From Chitinophaga tropicalis (GTDB taxonomy: Bacteria > Bacteroidota > Bacteroidia > Chitinophagales > Chitinophagaceae), in NCBI RefSeq assembly GCF_009758205.1, contig NZ_WRXN01000003.1:186001-250000 (forward strand): a stretch of DNA of 64,000 nt, given 5' to 3'. Each line of letters opens with the position of its first letter. The stretch's first letter is position 1. Both the position numbers and the translations under genes were made by a program. This document shows positions 18,403-27,339 of the stretch, one piece after another. The notes beneath the pieces are model-generated. The model saw only the letters and a program-made list of their open reading frames with translations, made no database searches and was not told the DNA's origin.

Positions 18403-19215
18403 ATGACAAATCCAGCTGAAATAATTCCCGGGGTCTTCTTTTTCTCGTATTACTCAACTATGAGAAAGGAAAAGGTTGCCTTCCTGGAGCATAATACCCT
18501 GGTGATGCAGGTTGCGGGCCGTTTTACACTTGAGACTGCCAACGGGAGCATCTCAATGGAAGCAGGAGAAATGCTGCTGATACAAAAGAATCAACTGGCA
18601 GAAATTACCAAGACTCCTTTGGATGGCGGGGATTATCAAACTATTGTCATCAGTTTGCAGGAAGATCTGCTCAGGAAGATTGCGCTTGAGGAGCAGATTG
18701 AGATAGGACGGAAGTACTCGGGTCCGAGTAACATTCTTATTCCCGGGAACGATTTTCTGCGCGCATTCTTTCAATCGGTGCTTCCTTATGTTCATCACCC
18801 GGAGGAAAAAGTAACAAAGGCGGTGGGTATCTTAAAGGTGAAAGAGGCGATGTATCTTCTCCTGAATACGATGCCTGAGCTTAAGGAATTGTTATTCGAT
18901 TTTTCGGAGCCCTATAAGATAGACCTGGAGAAATTCATGCTCCGCAATTTCCATTACAACATCCCTGTTGAGAAATTTGCGCGGCTGACAGGAAGGAGTC
19001 TTGCGGGGTTCAAACGTGATTTTCAGAAAATATTCGGGATAGCGCCCCGGCAGTGGTTGCTGGAAAAGAGGTTAGCGGAGGCGCGGCATCTTATAGAGAA
19101 AAAGAACAAGAAGCCGTCTGCGATCTACCTGGACCTGGGGTTTGAAAGCCTGTCTCATTTTTCGCATTCCTTTAAGAAGAGGTATGGCAAGGCGCCTACG
19201 GAGTGGCAGATTTAG
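18403..19215 (+). CDS. AraC-family transcriptional regulator
   Basis: A 270-aa protein with a cupin-like N-terminal sensing half (LVMQVAGRFTLETANGSISM, EAGEMLLIQKNQLAEITK). An AraC HTH pair follows at about 185-268 (IPVEKFARLTGRSLAGFKRD; AIYLDLGFESLSHFSHSFKK; ending YGKAPTEWQI). It lies 24 nt after the aldo/keto reductase on the same strand, which is the likely target or co-transcribed partner. A perfect palindromic terminator follows its stop at once. The effector is unknown. Confidence 0.88.
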   Translation: MTNPAEIIPGVFFFSYYSTMRKEKVAFLEHNTLVMQVAGRFTLETANGSISMEAGEMLLIQKNQLAEITKTPLDGGDYQTIVISLQEDLLRKIALEEQIEIGRKYSGPSNILIPGNDFLRAFFQSVLPYVHHPEEKVTKAVGILKVKEAMYLLLNTMPELKELLFDFSEPYKIDLEKFMLRNFHYNIPVEKFARLTGRSLAGFKRDFQKIFGIAPRQWLLEKRLAEARHLIEKKNKKPSAIYLDLGFESLSHFSHSFKKRYGKAPTEWQI

Positions 19216-19253
19216 AAAAGCCGCATAAATCGTACGATTTATGCGGCTTTTTT
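19216..19253. terminator. perfect palindromic bidirectional terminator
   Basis: AAAAGCCGCATAAATCG is followed, with almost no loop, by its exact complement CGATTTATGCGGCTTTTTT. The A-run before and T-run after make it work on both strands. It separates the convergent AraC gene (ends 19215) and the haloperoxidase gene (ends 19266). Confidence 0.9.
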
Positions 19254-19265
19254 GTTGTGGGGAGG

Positions 19266-20819
19266 TTATTCTGCTCCATCTGTCTTTGCTCTTTGGATTG
19301 CATAGTCGCCCACATTTCTTCCTACTACCAGTCCTACTCCGCAATCGCTTTTATTGTAGTGAATTCCGCCATAGAACCTGGATTTAGCGGCTTCTTCCGC
19401 CATGGCATCATAAGCTGCGGCCCTTTCGGGAATAATATGTCCCAGCAGCCTGGAAGCCGCGCCGCTAAAGGTTGAATGCCCTGATATATATGATGGGAAA
19501 TTCGGAACGCCTGTAAGTGTCTTTATTTTGGGATTCATCTGGCAGGGGCGGGGATTGAAGTAGTAAAACTTGGTATCCCAGCAAACGATGGCAGCATCCA
19601 TTTCAGCCATGGCGAGAAGCGCCATATTGCGCGCCCAGCGAACTTCACTGAAGTCCTTTTTGATGAAGTCTTCAGCTGCGATTGCCATCCAGTGACCGGG
19701 CGGTGTATAGGTACCGACGCCGTCAGCCCAGAAATGTATGATACGTATCTCTTCCCGGGTTGGATTTGAAGTCTGGTTATATACTTCTTCGACTTCTGCT
19801 TTCATCTCATCGCCGGAGGTTGAGGGTGGGGGACCGGGGCGCAATGCGATAACTGTCAGTGAATCGAAAAGGAAGGGTTTTACTTTTCCGAATAAAGGCA
19901 GCATAGGAGGACGTTTGGGTGTTTCAAGGCTTTTCCATGGGATCTCTCCTTTTGCGATACAATCGTCTTCCATTTGTTGCCATAGCGCAGCGTTGCCGAC
20001 AGCGGCACCAGCCCTGTCGCCTCTTGCCCTTGTCACAAATTTCTGCGCTACTGCTTTGCCAAGAGCTTCGCCGGCTTCTATGTCGCTACGAACATTAGCG
20101 CCTGCAATAATGCGGGACCGTTTGTGCTCTTCGACCTTTTGCTGGATAAAATCCTGATCGCCGGGAAAAAGCAGCTTCATCATTTCTGCTGCTGCTCCTG
20201 CCAGTACTGCATCTTCCGAAGGATAAGAAGGAAGATCGGATTTAGGGATAAGTACATTCAATGTACTATCCACTTTATAAGGAGCAGGGCGGTTGTATAA
20301 AGTTTTGTAATACCAGGCTGCGATGAGCGCATCGTATTGCGCAGCTGCTACGTAAGCGTAGGCTCTTGCTGCATAGGGTGGATTGGCAAACGGGAATTGG
20401 GGATATGCCAGGGGATTGGCAGCGCTGGGTACCGGATAGGTGCCATCTTCATTCTGGTAAGGAGGCAGGTTATGTTTGGCTACCAGTTCACGCAGGATCT
20501 CGTTCCACCGTAGTACGGCGCCTGCACTCCAGTATTTTACTATTCTTTTTTCTTCGCTGGTCAGGTTTGCCTGCCAGTCTTTTATTTCATTGACCTGCGC
20601 AATATAATCAGGGGTTGTAGTAGCTCCCGGAGCGGCTACTGCAAATTCTGATGGTGATGTAAGCAGTACCGGCTTCCATGTTCCGGCATTGAGATCGATG
20701 TTGGAGGGCGAAAGAGATGGAATATTATCTGTTCGTCCTTCTATATCCTTATTACAGGCGATAAAGACCATAGTTGCCAGTGCCAGAGCGATAGCGGCGT
20801 AAAAATTTATCCTCTTCAT
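19266..20819 (-). CDS. vanadium-dependent haloperoxidase / PAP2-superfamily lipoprotein
   Basis: A 517-aa protein from the ATG at 20819, which gives a lipoprotein signal MKRINFYAAIALALATMVFIAC (Cys22); an upstream in-frame start at 20873 would bury that signal. All vanadate or phosphate ligands are present with the spacing known in vanadium chloroperoxidase: Lys417 and Arg424 (KFYYFNPRP, spacing 7), SGHSTFSGA (Ser446-Gly447-His448), Arg481 and His487 (RFYGGIH, spacing 6). This supports a true vanadium haloperoxidase-type active site, although acid phosphatase activity shares it. Its start is separated by a single nucleotide from the stop of the upstream barrel gene, so the two form an operon. 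It is likely anchored in the envelope. Confidence 0.88.
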   Translation of the reverse strand: MKRINFYAAIALALATMVFIACNKDIEGRTDNIPSLSPSNIDLNAGTWKPVLLTSPSEFAVAAPGATTTPDYIAQVNEIKDWQANLTSEEKRIVKYWSAGAVLRWNEILRELVAKHNLPPYQNEDGTYPVPSAANPLAYPQFPFANPPYAARAYAYVAAAQYDALIAAWYYKTLYNRPAPYKVDSTLNVLIPKSDLPSYPSEDAVLAGAAAEMMKLLFPGDQDFIQQKVEEHKRSRIIAGANVRSDIEAGEALGKAVAQKFVTRARGDRAGAAVGNAALWQQMEDDCIAKGEIPWKSLETPKRPPMLPLFGKVKPFLFDSLTVIALRPGPPPSTSGDEMKAEVEEVYNQTSNPTREEIRIIHFWADGVGTYTPPGHWMAIAAEDFIKKDFSEVRWARNMALLAMAEMDAAIVCWDTKFYYFNPRPCQMNPKIKTLTGVPNFPSYISGHSTFSGAASRLLGHIIPERAAAYDAMAEEAAKSRFYGGIHYNKSDCGVGLVVGRNVGDYAIQRAKTDGAE

Positions 20820-20820
20820 A

Positions 20821-21780
20821 TCAGTTAGCGTTTGAGGTTGGTACAGGAGATTTTGACTTCCGTGAAAAGTCAAGAATATAAAAAACGGAGCCGTAGACTG
20901 TAGTTGCCTGTCCTACATTTCTACCGGCAACAGTAGTATTGCCACCTGCTACAATTGACATTTGCGGCAGGGGAGGGAGGACATATTTAAAGTTTGTACC
21001 GACCGTAGTTGCGTTCATCCTGTTGCTGGGAAAAGGCATGTTATTGCGGGTAATGTCAAAGCCGCCCAGGGTGGTCCACTGGTTTACTACAGCTTCCGCT
21101 ATCCACCGTTGATTTCTGAAGCCGGCACGGAAATTATAATTGGCGGCATTGGGCATTTCTACCTCATTGGTATTATGCATTTCGGTAGTATAATAAGATT
21201 CGCGATCTATTTTAATATTATCCCTGAGCAGGTATGTGGCAGAAGCTGTGGCAAAAAAGCCTTTCCACTTGTAATCTACCATCAGTCTTGCCAGCGCTGT
21301 TTTGCTATGCAGCCCGATGGAGAGCGGGAGGTAATCAGGCGTATAATTGCTTAAAGGGAAAGATACTCCGGCAATACCCAGGACAGATAATTTTCCGTTA
21401 CCCAGTTCTTTTTGAAAGGGCCGCCATTTGAGGAAGAGGCTAAGATCCTGGATACCGTCCATGCCTTGCAAAGTTCCGGCAGATGCTTTTGTTTTTACAT
21501 ATGGGGCGCCGAAAAGTACGCTTAACTTCTTCGTGATCCCATAGTTGCCCATTACGGTAACCATCTGTGTGGATATGGTCCCCAGGTTTTTATTGTCTCT
21601 TTTCCTTGTCCCTTCCCAGTAGTTTTTCCAGCTACTGTAGCTATACATAGGGCCTATGCAAAATTCATTCTTCGACATCATGAGCGCGTCGATATCTGTT
21701 TGCGCAGATAATGAGAAGGGCAATATCATGGCAAATAATAACATTGCCGCCATGGCCATTCGCATGGTTAATTTTTTCAT
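20821..21780 (-). CDS. outer-membrane beta-barrel, phenol-degradation MetA-like transporter family
   Basis: A 319-aa protein with a signal peptide (MKKLTMRMAMAAMLLFAMIL..., ending LSAQ, about 1-26) and a body of alternating hydrophobic beta-strands (GITKKLSVLFGAPYVKTKAS; SVLGIAGVSFPLSNYTPDYL; ATASATYLLRDNI). This pattern fits the MetA-pathway 'transporter' outer-membrane family. The terminal aromatic of a classic barrel is not obvious because the protein ends in a polar tail. It is the first gene of a two-gene operon with the haloperoxidase and may pass the substrate or product of that enzyme. The family call is from overall character, not a unique motif. Confidence 0.7.
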   Translation of the reverse strand: MKKLTMRMAMAAMLLFAMILPFSLSAQTDIDALMMSKNEFCIGPMYSYSSWKNYWEGTRKRDNKNLGTISTQMVTVMGNYGITKKLSVLFGAPYVKTKASAGTLQGMDGIQDLSLFLKWRPFQKELGNGKLSVLGIAGVSFPLSNYTPDYLPLSIGLHSKTALARLMVDYKWKGFFATASATYLLRDNIKIDRESYYTTEMHNTNEVEMPNAANYNFRAGFRNQRWIAEAVVNQWTTLGGFDITRNNMPFPSNRMNATTVGTNFKYVLPPLPQMSIVAGGNTTVAGRNVGQATTVYGSVFYILDFSRKSKSPVPTSNAN

Positions 21781-21988
21781 TGTTCAATAGATTTTGGTCG
21801 TTAAATCTCATAGATAGGGCAGTTGCAATAACGTAAACTATCGTTCCATCAGAGATGAAAAATAATTGATGATGTGGTTGTTAGCCCAATTTTAGCATAT
21901 ATAAATAAACGTTTTTACTAATTCATTGTTCCCCCGTAAGATGTTAAGAAATATAATAAACTGAGATTGCAGTTCAAAGAAAGAATAT

Positions 21989-22071
21989 AGCCCCGAACTT
22001 TTATTACATAATAATAACTCATTTTTTGATAGTATTGTTTAACCCTGTTAAATTTTGCATAGTTCGGGGCT
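21989..22071. repeat. 11-bp inverted repeat enclosing 61 nt
   Basis: AGCCCCGAACT (21989-21999) and AGTTCGGGGCT (22061-22071) are exact reverse complements, GC-rich in a very AT-rich region. The 83-nt unit could be a structured RNA, a small MITE-like element or a long-loop hairpin. I see no target-site duplication at its ends. Confidence 0.45.
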
Positions 22072-22310
22072 GAGAAAAAAAGACAGGATTATTTGTTATA
22101 AAACGAATTTTTTTAATTTGTTTTGAATACAACTTTGTAACTGGCGCAATTGAAACTGGTTAATCAGCAACTATTTATAAACCTCAATATAAACCCTATG
22201 GCGTGATGTATTAGAAGAGGAGTACTGTACTTTTTTTTAATAAGATTCCCTTTTTGTTCGTCGCAAAAGCATGTGTCATTAAGGCTGTACAATTAAAGGC
22301 GACATTTAAT

Positions 22311-22318
22311 TACTTTTG
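22311..22318 (+). promoter_or_regulatory. -7 box of the VOC gene
   Basis: TACTTTTG matches TAnnTTTG and ends 19 nt before the ATG at 22338. The -33 element is weak. Confidence 0.5.
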
Positions 22319-22337
22319 ATATATGTAAAAAAAAATT

Positions 22338-22694
22338 ATGATTGACATTGCGCTAATAGTAATTAAAACTGATAAACTACAGGAACAGCATGACTTCTAT
22401 TCCATGCTGGGTTTTCAGTTTGAATATCATAAGCATGGTAGTGGTCCCTATCATTATACCAGTCATGATAGTAAGGCAGTGCTTGAAATATACCCGTTAC
22501 CTAAAGGTGTTTCAGAACCGGATAATACAACCAGGCTGGGATTTACGGTCGAAGACCTGGACCTGGTAATTGGCAATCTTAAGTCAAGCGGCATTAGGAT
22601 ATCTGAACCTGCTCAAACTGAGTGGGGATATACTGTTATTGTTCATGATTGTGATGGTAGAAAAATAGAATTGACAGAGAAGTTTAAAAAATAA
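22338..22694 (+). CDS. VOC-family (glyoxalase/bleomycin-resistance-like) protein
   Basis: A 118-aa single VOC module: DIALIVIKTDKLQEQHDFYS as the first beta-alpha unit, LGFTVEDLDLVIGNLKSSGI as the second, ending DGRKIELTEKF. Glu residues in LEIYP and IELTE sit where VOC metal ligands occur. The usual His of the first strand is absent, so it may bind a ligand rather than act as a glyoxalase. It has its own promoter box and appears monocistronic. Function is unknown beyond the fold. Confidence 0.82.
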   Translation: MIDIALIVIKTDKLQEQHDFYSMLGFQFEYHKHGSGPYHYTSHDSKAVLEIYPLPKGVSEPDNTTRLGFTVEDLDLVIGNLKSSGIRISEPAQTEWGYTVIVHDCDGRKIELTEKFKK

Positions 22695-22716
22695 CAATAT
22701 ACTGCAAGGAATAAAT

Positions 22717-23571
22717 TTAATAACCCTTGCCCGTGAACCAGTTATAGCCTTCTATCTTTTTATATTCAGCAGGAACGGAGTTAAGTTGCCTTAAGACTTT
22801 ATAATTGCTGCCATATGGCCTGTGGTCAGATACGATGAGTTTCCCGGTTTTTTGCTCTTTATTGTTTTTCTCATAAGAGATATATTCCACAGTATCTACT
22901 GTTTCATTATTCCACCTGTATTTGTAGAGATCTGTTTCACCCGGTTGTCCGTAACATACTCCGCGGATAATATGTTCTTCAGGAGAGAATGTGGGATTTA
23001 TGAATTCGATGTTGTTGGAAAAGGACCTGTTATCTGATCTCAGTAAATAAACATTGCTGAAAGCTTTCAGGCAACAGCCGGAACTACCATACCTGTTTAC
23101 AACGAAGTCTTTTAAATTATCTCCGTTGATGTCGCGGATGGTATCGCCGGTATATTCAAGGTGTGATTCGCTGTGTGAAAGCACCTGTTGAAAGCCATTG
23201 CCTGTTTTTGCGAAAATGTTGATATAGATTAAATCCGGTGTATATCTTCTGATGATTAAATGAGGATGTTCCTTTGTAAATATAAAGCCGCTGTTTATGC
23301 GGATATGTACCTGGAAGGAGCTATCAGGCATCGTAGCTATATACTCTTTTTTGAATGTTTCATTGTGTATGTCCTGCGCACAAATTTTTACGGCTTCCTG
23401 TAAGATACTGTCAAGCCTTATACTGTCAATGTTTTGCGGCTTTTCTTCATCAATGGTAGTTTTTGAGACATTGTTACCGTTGGAAACGATGGTCTTCTTT
23501 TTGTCAGACTGTGTACATGCACCTAATAGTATAATGGTTACAATGGCAAGTATGGCAGCAGGCAATTTCAT
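22717..23571 (-). CDS. secreted lipoprotein with FG-GAP-like/XAC2610-type segment
   Basis: A 284-aa protein with a lipoprotein signal MKLPAAILAIVTIILLGAC (Cys19) and a polar low-complexity linker. The domain from about 75 to 245 contains DTIRDINGDNLKDFVVN, a calcium-loop-like D-x-N-G-D-x-x-x-D motif as in FG-GAP and XAC2610-related proteins, followed by YGSSGCCLKAFSNVYLL. The function is unknown. It is convergent with the VOC gene, with only 22 nt between stops and no strong terminator visible. Confidence 0.7.
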   Translation of the reverse strand: MKLPAAILAIVTIILLGACTQSDKKKTIVSNGNNVSKTTIDEEKPQNIDSIRLDSILQEAVKICAQDIHNETFKKEYIATMPDSSFQVHIRINSGFIFTKEHPHLIIRRYTPDLIYINIFAKTGNGFQQVLSHSESHLEYTGDTIRDINGDNLKDFVVNRYGSSGCCLKAFSNVYLLRSDNRSFSNNIEFINPTFSPEEHIIRGVCYGQPGETDLYKYRWNNETVDTVEYISYEKNNKEQKTGKLIVSDHRPYGSNYKVLRQLNSVPAEYKKIEGYNWFTGKGY

Positions 23572-23719
23572 ATGTTCAGGAGGTTATGTAATTCCGGCAA
23601 AAGTAAGGGTCAGAAGTCACTCAGGCAATAGCTAAATGTGATGATATAACTTTCAGGGAGATTCTTTATATTTAAATGAAATCAAGCCGTTATGAATACC
23701 TGTGAAGTCAGGAAACAAG

Positions 23720-23860
23720 ATGTTAAAGGCAGATCAGTTGCCGCTCTTCTCATGGGGAGAGGATAAAGCTACTGTACTGAAAGGGGAGATTGATGAATTG
23801 GAGCGAAGCATTATAAAGGATCAGGCAATTAAAATCATGTGGTTATACGAAATCTGTTAA
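23720..23860 (+). CDS. possible 46-aa ORF of unknown function
   Basis: ATG at 23720, TAA at 23858. The peptide (MLKADQLPLFSWGEDKATVL, then an acidic helical stretch ELERSIIKDQAIK) has coding-like composition, but no family is recognised and no promoter box lies close upstream. It may be a gene remnant or chance. Confidence 0.25.
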   Translation: MLKADQLPLFSWGEDKATVLKGEIDELERSIIKDQAIKIMWLYEIC

Positions 23861-23868
23861 ATTGCGTA

Positions 23869-23899
23869 TTGCTCTTTTCGTATAGATATTATAGCTTTG
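23869..23899 (+). promoter_or_regulatory. promoter of the Ig-like adhesin gene
   Basis: TTG at 23869-23871, a 20-nt spacer and TAGCTTTG at 23892-23899 fit the Bacteroidota promoter. The ATG is 60 nt downstream at 23959. Confidence 0.55.
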
Positions 23900-23958
23900 C
23901 CAGTTCGTGAATTCTGAGTCTCTTTTCAACAACCCTGGCTTATACCAATAAATCGCCT

Positions 23959-26811
23959 ATGCGTAGGATCAATCCCTTTTCAACTATCATAAGAAATTTT
24001 AATATTTTCAGGCTGTTGCTGCTGTTACTCTTTGCCTGTGCGTTGCAGGCCGGGAAGGTAATGGCGCAGTCCCCTTCAATTACATCCGTGAAAAAGCCTC
24101 TTACGGCCATCTATAAGGAGGGAGATGTCCTCACCTTTACAGTAAATTTCAGTGAGTCTGTAATAGTGAATACCGGGGGAGGCGTTCCTTACCTGGAGTT
24201 GCTCATTGGTGCTCAGACGAAGCGGGCAGTTTACTCAGGCGGCAGCGGTTCCAGCAGCCTTACATTTGTTTATACAGTAGTTAATAATGACCTGGATGCT
24301 GACGGGGTTAGCCTGGGCGCCATATTAGAATTGAATGGCGGTACTATCCAGGATGTTGACGGCAACAATGCAGATGTAGTGCCCGTGAACATGGATAGTA
24401 ATATTGTTTATGTGGATGCTGTTCCTCCATCAGTGGTGGCGGTAAATGTGCCGGCCCCCCGTTATTATAAAGCGGGAGAAATCCTCAGTTTCCAGGTGGT
24501 TTTTAGCGAAAATGTTATCAGCAGTGTTGTCAGCGGCCGGGCTTATATAGAAGTTACGATAGGCAGCTCCGTGGTACGGGCTACGCTTTTCAGCCAAACA
24601 GGCAACTCGCTTACATTCAGGTATACGGTGGCAAGCGCTGACAGGGACGTAGATGGTATTACCCCTGGCAATACTATCGTATTAAATGGGACGACTATCG
24701 TAGATATAGCGGGGAATGCTGTACAACCTGGATTGCAGAATGTGGGAAGTACCAGCGGTGTGCTCATATTGGACCGTCCTGCTACAAACATATCCGGGGC
24801 GATAAAACTGAACGCCCCCTGGACGGCGTCTATTACATTCGGAGATCCTGTAACGGGTTTTGACATAACAGACATAACGGGTTCCAACGCTACTTACAGT
24901 AATTTACAGACCAGCGACAATATCACGTATACGGTGCTGGTAAAACCGATCTCTGATGGAGGAGTGAGTGTGGAGGTTCCTGCTGATGTTGCCTTTAATG
25001 CTGCCGGCCTTGGTAATACACAGGTCAGGCTTAGTTATTATTATGACGCCACACCACCTGCTATCACATCAATAGATGTACCGGCAAACGGTGCTTACAA
25101 GACTGGTGATGTGCTAAACTTTACCGTACATTTCAGTGAGGAAGTACGGCTATTCCGTACACCTGTCAGGGCCACACTGCCTTTGATCATTGGCTCGACC
25201 CCGGTAGAGGCAGCCTATACAGGCGGGCAGGGTACAAGTGTTTTTACTTTCGCCTATACTGTGCAGAGTGGTGAAATGGACCTTGATGGTATTGCTGTGG
25301 GGAGTGCAATTTTAATGAATGGAGATCGCTTCACCGACGTTACCAGCAACGACTTAATAACCACGGTGAATAATGTGGGTAGTACTTCCAATGTATTCGT
25401 GAATACTGCGACGCCGGGTGTTAGCCTGAGCACTACTGCCCCGGCAGTTGTCAATTCACCATTTACTGTTATCCTCACTTTTACAGAAGCTGTGACAGGG
25501 CTGAACGTAGCAGAGATCAGCGCGGGGAGCGCTACCGTCAGCAATCTTCAAACTTCCGATAACCTCACTTATACGGCATTGATCACACCAACTACAGACG
25601 GACCGGTGAATGTGTCATTGCCGGCAGGAGTAGCAGTAAATTCTGCCAGCACTGGTAACACTGCCTCCAATACCATTTCAGTTAATTATGACGGAACACC
25701 GCCGCAGATTGCCGGAGGTCAGCATTTCAGCATACTTCAGGTCAGCGCTGCCGGTACAAATGTGGGTACTGTAAGTGCAACGCCAGCTCCGTTGCTGAAC
25801 TGGACCATTGCGACAGATGGCGCTGGCGGTGCGTTTGTTATAGATGCCAGCGGAGTGATCAAAGTACAGAACAGCACTATCCTTAATACGCTGGCAGGTA
25901 CTACTGTTACACTAGGGGTTACTGTAAGCGACGGCTTAAATACCAGCGGTATAGTACCAGTGACTATTGATGTACAGCTGGTGAACCAGGCGCCGACGCT
26001 GGACCCGGTACAGGATGTAGTACTCTGTGCGAATACAGCTACCCATACTATTCAGCTGACCGGCGCCTCTGCTACTGAGCCAGGCCAAACCTATACGATC
26101 ACCGCTGTTGCGGACCAGCCTTTCTTTGATGCGTTGAGCGTCAACAGTTCTGCTGTACTCAGTTACGAGCTGAAACCAAATGTGATATCCGGTAGTACGA
26201 CCGTCACCGTTACCATACAGGATAATGGTGGCACCGCCAGCGGCGGAGCAGATGTTCTGCGCCGCACTTTTACGATTACTGTAAATAGCCTTCCTGTCAT
26301 TTCGATTGGCAGTGATAAAGGTGCTTCAATTACGGGAGGAGAAGTGGTTCATCTTACGGCCTCTGCAGGAGTGGGGAACTATACCTACAGCTGGGCAGAT
26401 GCAGCTGGTATTATAAGCGGTAAGCAGGAGCCTGTACTGGAAGTAAAGCCACTGGTAAGTACTACTTACCATGTGACAGTTACCAGCAGCGAGGGTTGTA
26501 TCAATACGGCAGCCTTTCCGCTGGAGGTATCCGGTACACTTGGCATTGAGGCAACAAATATCCTGACCCCAAATGGTGATGGCATAAATGATAAATGGGT
26601 GGTAAAGAACCTGGAATTGTACCCGGACAATGAGGTGAAGATCTACGATCGTGCAGGGCGTATGGTGTACAACCGGAAGAATTACAGTAATGACTGGGAT
26701 GGCAGGGTGAATGGCAATCCGCTAGGAGAAGGTACCTACTATTATTTCATTACTATTAAAGGAGAGCTCAAATTGAAAGGCTTTATCACAATAGTGCTTC
26801 GCCGCTATTGA
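23959..26811 (+). CDS. large secreted Ig-like repeat protein with T9SS type B (CHU_C) sorting domain
   Basis: A 950-aa protein with a signal peptide (about 1-37, ending GKVMAQ). Several Big-type Ig-like repeats follow, seen as recurring YKEGDVLTFTVNFSESV / YKAGEILSFQVVFSENV / YKTGDVLNFTVHFSEEV, each closing with 'DLDADGVSLG'-like turns. Two modules of the 'FTEAVTGLNVAEISAGSATV' type, a cadherin-like stretch (about 580-690) and a PKD-like segment (about 780-860) precede the C-terminal gliding-motility-associated domain (LTPNGDGINDKWVVKNLELY, WDGRVNGNPLGEGTYYY). The last domain is the type B signal for export by the type IX system. It is probably a surface adhesin. Confidence 0.88.
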   Translation: MRRINPFSTIIRNFNIFRLLLLLLFACALQAGKVMAQSPSITSVKKPLTAIYKEGDVLTFTVNFSESVIVNTGGGVPYLELLIGAQTKRAVYSGGSGSSSLTFVYTVVNNDLDADGVSLGAILELNGGTIQDVDGNNADVVPVNMDSNIVYVDAVPPSVVAVNVPAPRYYKAGEILSFQVVFSENVISSVVSGRAYIEVTIGSSVVRATLFSQTGNSLTFRYTVASADRDVDGITPGNTIVLNGTTIVDIAGNAVQPGLQNVGSTSGVLILDRPATNISGAIKLNAPWTASITFGDPVTGFDITDITGSNATYSNLQTSDNITYTVLVKPISDGGVSVEVPADVAFNAAGLGNTQVRLSYYYDATPPAITSIDVPANGAYKTGDVLNFTVHFSEEVRLFRTPVRATLPLIIGSTPVEAAYTGGQGTSVFTFAYTVQSGEMDLDGIAVGSAILMNGDRFTDVTSNDLITTVNNVGSTSNVFVNTATPGVSLSTTAPAVVNSPFTVILTFTEAVTGLNVAEISAGSATVSNLQTSDNLTYTALITPTTDGPVNVSLPAGVAVNSASTGNTASNTISVNYDGTPPQIAGGQHFSILQVSAAGTNVGTVSATPAPLLNWTIATDGAGGAFVIDASGVIKVQNSTILNTLAGTTVTLGVTVSDGLNTSGIVPVTIDVQLVNQAPTLDPVQDVVLCANTATHTIQLTGASATEPGQTYTITAVADQPFFDALSVNSSAVLSYELKPNVISGSTTVTVTIQDNGGTASGGADVLRRTFTITVNSLPVISIGSDKGASITGGEVVHLTASAGVGNYTYSWADAAGIISGKQEPVLEVKPLVSTTYHVTVTSSEGCINTAAFPLEVSGTLGIEATNILTPNGDGINDKWVVKNLELYPDNEVKIYDRAGRMVYNRKNYSNDWDGRVNGNPLGEGTYYYFITIKGELKLKGFITIVLRRY

Positions 26812-26847
26812 TTTTAGAGTGACCTGATCATAAAACTCTATTCAGCC

Positions 26848-27339
26848 ATGAAAGCCATTGTATTATCCTTTATCCTTTTAGTCCTTATTATATCAGCCTA
26901 TGCGCAAACTTTCCCTGAAAATGTAGGTGATATACCTTTTGACAGCCTGCAGGACGATCCGTCGTTTGTTGTATGTAATCCTAAACAGGTGTTTCAATAT
27001 TATAATACGGGATCTTACTATAAAGATCATAAAAAGGAGATCATAAAATACCTGCTTGATAATTTCAGGACGGAGGATAGTTTCAATGACCAGAACGGAT
27101 TTCTTACCGTGAGGTTTATTATTAATTGTAATGGCCATACCGGTCGTTTTCGCCTGTTAGAGATAGATAATGATTATCAGCCTATTCATTTCAGGGAAGC
27201 GTTATCACAGCAGTTACTCAGCCTGGTAAAACAAGTGAGAGGGTGGCAGCCGGCGGTTTATAAGGAGAAGGTATATGACAGTTATCAGTATATCACTTTC
27301 CGTATACGGAATGGTAAAATAATAAGTATCAGCCCATGA
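26848..27339 (+). CDS. secreted protein with TonB C-terminal-like domain
   Basis: A 163-aa protein with a signal peptide (about 1-19, ending SAYAQ). The region from about 80 to 160 (GFLTVRFIINCNGHTGRFRL, then VRGWQPAVYKEKVYDSYQYI) resembles the TonB_C-like fold found in many small Bacteroidota periplasmic proteins. It has no TonB N-terminal anchor or Pro-rich linker, so it is not a canonical TonB. It shares the ATGA start/stop overlap with the next gene, so translation is coupled, and it lies 36 nt after the adhesin gene in the same direction. Confidence 0.65.
   Translation: MKAIVLSFILLVLIISAYAQTFPENVGDIPFDSLQDDPSFVVCNPKQVFQYYNTGSYYKDHKKEIIKYLLDNFRTEDSFNDQNGFLTVRFIINCNGHTGRFRLLEIDNDYQPIHFREALSQQLLSLVKQVRGWQPAVYKEKVYDSYQYITFRIRNGKIISISP

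Larger units (their letters stand above)
21781..22337. other. 557-nt AT-rich divergent intergenic region
   Basis: No coding sequence is apparent. It holds the 11-bp inverted repeat at 21989-22071, described separately, and a -7 box for the VOC gene at 22311-22318. It must also hold the promoter of the minus-strand barrel operon, where I see no clean TAnnTTTG. Confidence 0.6.
23572..23958. other. 387-nt intergenic region
   Basis: It contains the start region of the minus-strand lipoprotein, a possible 46-codon frame (23720-23860) and the promoter of the large adhesin gene. Nothing else is recognisable. Confidence 0.5.
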
